Of a stretch of DNA of 64,000 nucleotides, positions 61,269-64,000 are shown in pieces; the stretch's first letter is position 1; the number at the start of each line of letters is the position of its first letter. Source of the stretch: Ktedonobacter racemifer DSM 44963. GTDB taxonomy: Bacteria > Chloroflexota > Ktedonobacteria > Ktedonobacterales > Ktedonobacteraceae. The position numbers and the translations under genes were made by a program. The stretch is taken from the NCBI RefSeq assembly GCF_000178855.1, contig NZ_ADVG01000005.1:806001-870000 (forward strand). The letters run 5' to 3'. The notes below the pieces were generated by a model, which worked only from the letters and a program-made list of their open reading frames with translations, searched no databases and was not told where the DNA came from.

Positions 61269-63053
61269 ATGTCTTCTCACGAGAATGCATTCAACTATCG
61301 CCTCTCTTTGCTTGAGGGCGTGTCATATATACATAGTCAAAGACATATTCAAAGGCATATTCCAGGGTATGTTCCTGGACACGTGATGTCTACTAACAAT
61401 GAGCAGACGACGGGGGAGTCCGCGCGCTTATCTGGGCCAGAGACGCCGTTACCTGCTGCACTCTCTTCCTCGCAGGGGAAGAGTTTCTCGCCCAGCCCAG
61501 GGAATCAGCCTCCTCAGGCTCCTAGGGGCAACTCACATCGGGTGGAGAAACAAAGATATCTGCTTCCCCTCTTCCTGCTGGTAGTGTTGATCTTAGGGTT
61601 GATACAAGTGGCTTCGGCGATTACGCGTGCCAATATGCACTTGCTTGTGCGTATTGGCGATGTGCAAGAGTCCGACCTGGACCTGAATCAAAGTCTGCCA
61701 ATTAGTCCATATCTCCTTGGCAGCAATGTCTTTCCTAAAGCGGGTAGCGACTCGCAAGACCAGCAGGGGAGCGGCTTTATGCGTTACGATGCTGGTCTTG
61801 TGGCGGGATTACGCTCTGCCAGGATACGGCTCTTACGCTTTCCAGGAGGAGAGTGGGGGGAGGAACATACACTCTCTTCCTCTCAACTCGATGATTTTAG
61901 CCATCTCCTCCAGGTAACTGGTGCCGATGGTCTGATGCAGACCCAACTTTCTAATCCTTCTCAGCAGGACACGCTTGCCACACGCGCCAGTAGAGCTGGC
62001 TTGCTTGTTGACTATATGAATAACCGAAAAAGTATTCAACGTGCCAGTGCTGCCACCCCTTACCACCCTGTCAAATACTGGGCGGTGGGCAATGAGCCGG
62101 ATCTCCTGAAGAATCCGGATACAGGTACAACCTTTACGGCTACCGAGTACGCTGAGGCCTTTATTCAGTATTCTATCGCGATGCACCAGAACGATCCCAC
62201 AATCAAGGTCTTCGGTCCTGAGATCAGTCAGTTCTATGGTGCCGGACAAGGCCCCTATGACAGCGCGCATAACCTCTGGATGGAGACCTTCCTTCAGATC
62301 GTTAGTCGCTATGAGCAGTCTCATCCTAACGCGAAATTTCACCTGCTCGATGGCGTCTCGTTTCACCGTTATCCACTTGATAACGCTAGCCAGGCCACCA
62401 ATCTGCTCTTAAACAGCACCGGTGAGTGGAATGATCTCATCTCTTCCCTGCGCCAGAACATACGCCAGGACTTTGGACATGATCTCCCCGTCGCCGTGAC
62501 GGAGGTAAATACCAACCCGAAGGGCGATGTCCCTCCACCCGACTATGCCGCCCTCTGGTGGGCCGATACACTGGGGAAGCTCATGAATCAGCAGGTTGAA
62601 TATACAACCTTCTTCTCTACCCAGGGCGTTGATGCCCCCTATCCTCTCTTTACCGCTAGAGATGGACGGCAGACCGTTATGCTGCGTATCATGCAGCTTT
62701 TCGCGCACTTGCAAGCAGACTATATCGCCACCTCCAGCGAGAACGACAGTGTGAGCCTTTATGCGACTCAGGATGACGCCCACAATACGGTAAGCATGCT
62801 CTTGATTAACAAGGAAATGAATACAGAAATTGTCCATGTGCGACCCGATAGCGGCCTCCTCCCACTCAGTGCCTGGCATGCCCAGGATGTGACGCTGAAG
62901 GGACATAGCCTGGTGCTCCTCACCCTGCATCGCAATGGTACGAACGAGGCCTATACATTCTCGCCCGCGCAGGCAACACTCAGCGATCCCACGCCGGGCA
63001 TCCGCTACACCATTTGTGGGCAGCAATCTGAGGCACTCGCCATCACCTGCTAA
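61269..63053 (+). CDS. Membrane-anchored glycoside hydrolase, clan GH-A-like
   Basis: About 594 residues. A cytoplasmic stretch of about 85 residues, one membrane helix (YLLPLFLLVVLILGLIQVAS) and an outside catalytic domain. The putative acid/base Glu is in KYWAVGNEPDL and the nucleophile Glu in VAVTEVNTNP, the pattern of clan A enzymes; a small beta domain follows. Similarity in layout to GH44 or arabinofuranosidase-like enzymes is suggestive only. The ATG at 61269 has AAGAGGT upstream; ATG 61386 and TTG 61233 are alternatives. It lies 42 bases after the pseudokinase gene. Confidence 0.75.
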   Translation: MSSHENAFNYRLSLLEGVSYIHSQRHIQRHIPGYVPGHVMSTNNEQTTGESARLSGPETPLPAALSSSQGKSFSPSPGNQPPQAPRGNSHRVEKQRYLLPLFLLVVLILGLIQVASAITRANMHLLVRIGDVQESDLDLNQSLPISPYLLGSNVFPKAGSDSQDQQGSGFMRYDAGLVAGLRSARIRLLRFPGGEWGEEHTLSSSQLDDFSHLLQVTGADGLMQTQLSNPSQQDTLATRASRAGLLVDYMNNRKSIQRASAATPYHPVKYWAVGNEPDLLKNPDTGTTFTATEYAEAFIQYSIAMHQNDPTIKVFGPEISQFYGAGQGPYDSAHNLWMETFLQIVSRYEQSHPNAKFHLLDGVSFHRYPLDNASQATNLLLNSTGEWNDLISSLRQNIRQDFGHDLPVAVTEVNTNPKGDVPPPDYAALWWADTLGKLMNQQVEYTTFFSTQGVDAPYPLFTARDGRQTVMLRIMQLFAHLQADYIATSSENDSVSLYATQDDAHNTVSMLLINKEMNTEIVHVRPDSGLLPLSAWHAQDVTLKGHSLVLLTLHRNGTNEAYTFSPAQATLSDPTPGIRYTICGQQSEALAITC

Positions 63054-63150
63054 ATACGGAATGCTCGAATATGATACATTCGGTCGTTCCCCCAACATAA
63101 TGTGGCGGATACACCAAACATACATGCGGAGAAATAGAAGGTAGTATATT

Positions 63151-64000
63151 ATGCTCTGGACCATCTTTATCACATGCCTGGAGGCGCTTTATATGCTTAT
63201 TATCGCGCTGATGACGCTTCAGGCCATCTTTAATATTCGCCTGCGCCTCTTCATCTGGGAGGAGCCAGAGCAGGCCCTGCTCAATAGCGCACCCACGGTC
63301 TATCGCCAGCCCCAGATCTCCTTTACCATTCTCCTGCCGGCGCGCCACGAGGAGGAGGTCTATCGTGATACTATTCAAAAGGTTTATGATCTCAATTATC
63401 CCCGCAAACTGGTGCAGATCATGGCCATCTGCCGCGAGGACGATACCGGGACCATCGCTGAGGCCCGCGCCAAAATTAATGAGCTGCGCGATCCCAATGT
63501 CCAGTTGGTCATCTTTAACGACAAGCCCATCAATAAGCCGCACGGCCTGAACCTGGCCTTGCAGGTCTCCAAAGGCGATATCGTGACCATCTTTGATGCC
63601 GAGGACGAGCCTCATCCCGATATCCTCCAGGTCATTAATACGACCTACTTAAATGAGCAGGTTGACGTGGTACAGAGCGGCGTACAACTCATGAATCACA
63701 ATACCAAGTGGTTCTGTTTCCTGAATGTCCTGGAGTACTTCTTCTGGTTTAAGTCCTCGCTGCACTTCTTTGCTAGCGTTGGCATGACCCCTCTGGGAGG
63801 CAATACGGTCTTCGTGCGCCGCGATCTCATGCAACGTCTCGGCGGCTGGGACGAAAACTGTCTGACCGAGGATGCGGACCTGGGCATCCGCCTCTGCCTC
63901 TCGGGGGCACGCGTGCGCATCATCTACGATGATGAGTTTGTCACAAAAGAGGAAACACCTCACACAATTGAGCAATTTATCAAGCAGCGCACCCGCTGGA
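63151..64000 (+). CDS. Family 2 glycosyltransferase (partial, cut by window end)
   Basis: 283 residues are visible. An N-terminal membrane helix (LWTIFITCLEALYMLIIALMTL) is followed by a GT2 domain with TILLPARHEE, the metal-binding DAEDEP (D-x-D-like), TEDADLG and the Q-x-x-R-W-like end QRTRW at the window edge. This is the cellulose-synthase/BcsA-like branch that makes and exports polysaccharides; more membrane helices are expected beyond. Coding is open to the last base. GAAGG lies before the ATG. The gene is 97 bases after the hydrolase gene. Confidence 0.9.
   Translation, partial: MLWTIFITCLEALYMLIIALMTLQAIFNIRLRLFIWEEPEQALLNSAPTVYRQPQISFTILLPARHEEEVYRDTIQKVYDLNYPRKLVQIMAICREDDTGTIAEARAKINELRDPNVQLVIFNDKPINKPHGLNLALQVSKGDIVTIFDAEDEPHPDILQVINTTYLNEQVDVVQSGVQLMNHNTKWFCFLNVLEYFFWFKSSLHFFASVGMTPLGGNTVFVRRDLMQRLGGWDENCLTEDADLGIRLCLSGARVRIIYDDEFVTKEETPHTIEQFIKQRTRW

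Overview
The window looks like chromosome of a Ktedonobacteria-type Chloroflexota (Ktedonobacter, Thermogemmatispora or a relative). This is inferred from gene style, not from a marker gene. The signs are several Ser/Thr protein kinases fused to zinc ribbons, FHA domains or WD40 propellers, a CYP102-type P450-reductase fusion, a type of IleRS whose HIGH motif reads HHAW, TnpB-only insertion elements, and long perfect hairpins at gene ends. No rRNA, tRNA, CRISPR array or replication origin was seen.

Layout. 1-1150: cupin gene, then a repeat-rich intergenic stretch. 1159-8427: a signalling/export module with an ABC-2-type exporter (one ATPase, two permeases) on the minus strand, and divergently a response regulator, a histidine kinase, an anchored protein and a large lipoprotein. 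Inversely oriented copies of a 57-bp palindromic element lie at 1061 and 8601, one on each side of this module. 8903-11571: GNAT acetyltransferase, an iron-type substrate-binding lipoprotein and a sucrase/ferredoxin-like protein. 11747-15827: a TetR regulator from a predicted leaderless transcript, an unassigned structured element, and a self-sufficient P450. 15950-19698: a DHA2-type drug exporter split by a TnpB element, with its TetR regulator and two matching operators. 19765-22838: FCD-type GntR regulator divergent from a TIM-barrel protein and an enolase-superfamily dehydratase (sugar-acid catabolism). 22900-28358: zinc-ribbon protein, HU-like protein, and a kinase-WD40 gene split by a second, intact TnpB element.

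28436-49126 is mostly housekeeping: a VCBS-type membrane protein, RluD-like synthase, LspA, DksA-like protein, GlgB, LOG protein, LysE and EamA transporters, a deacetylase-family enzyme, two more kinases, phosphotransferase, sulfurtransferase, DUF6391 protein and the 2-oxoglutarate dehydrogenase E1/E2 pair. 49581-54034 is a T-box(Ile)-controlled operon of an AlaX-like protein and IleRS. 54262-58632: rhomboid-like protein, DinB protein, two HAD proteins and an unusual HisI fusion. 58983-64000: a WD40 pseudokinase, a membrane-anchored glycoside hydrolase and a cut-off family 2 glycosyltransferase, suggesting an extracellular polysaccharide locus.

The main points for follow-up are the two TnpB insertions whose removal restores reading frames exactly, the pseudokinase, the AlaX-like protein lacking most zinc ligands under Ile T-box control, the HisI with altered metal site and new C-terminal domain, the structured element between tetR and the P450, and the repeated 57-bp element.
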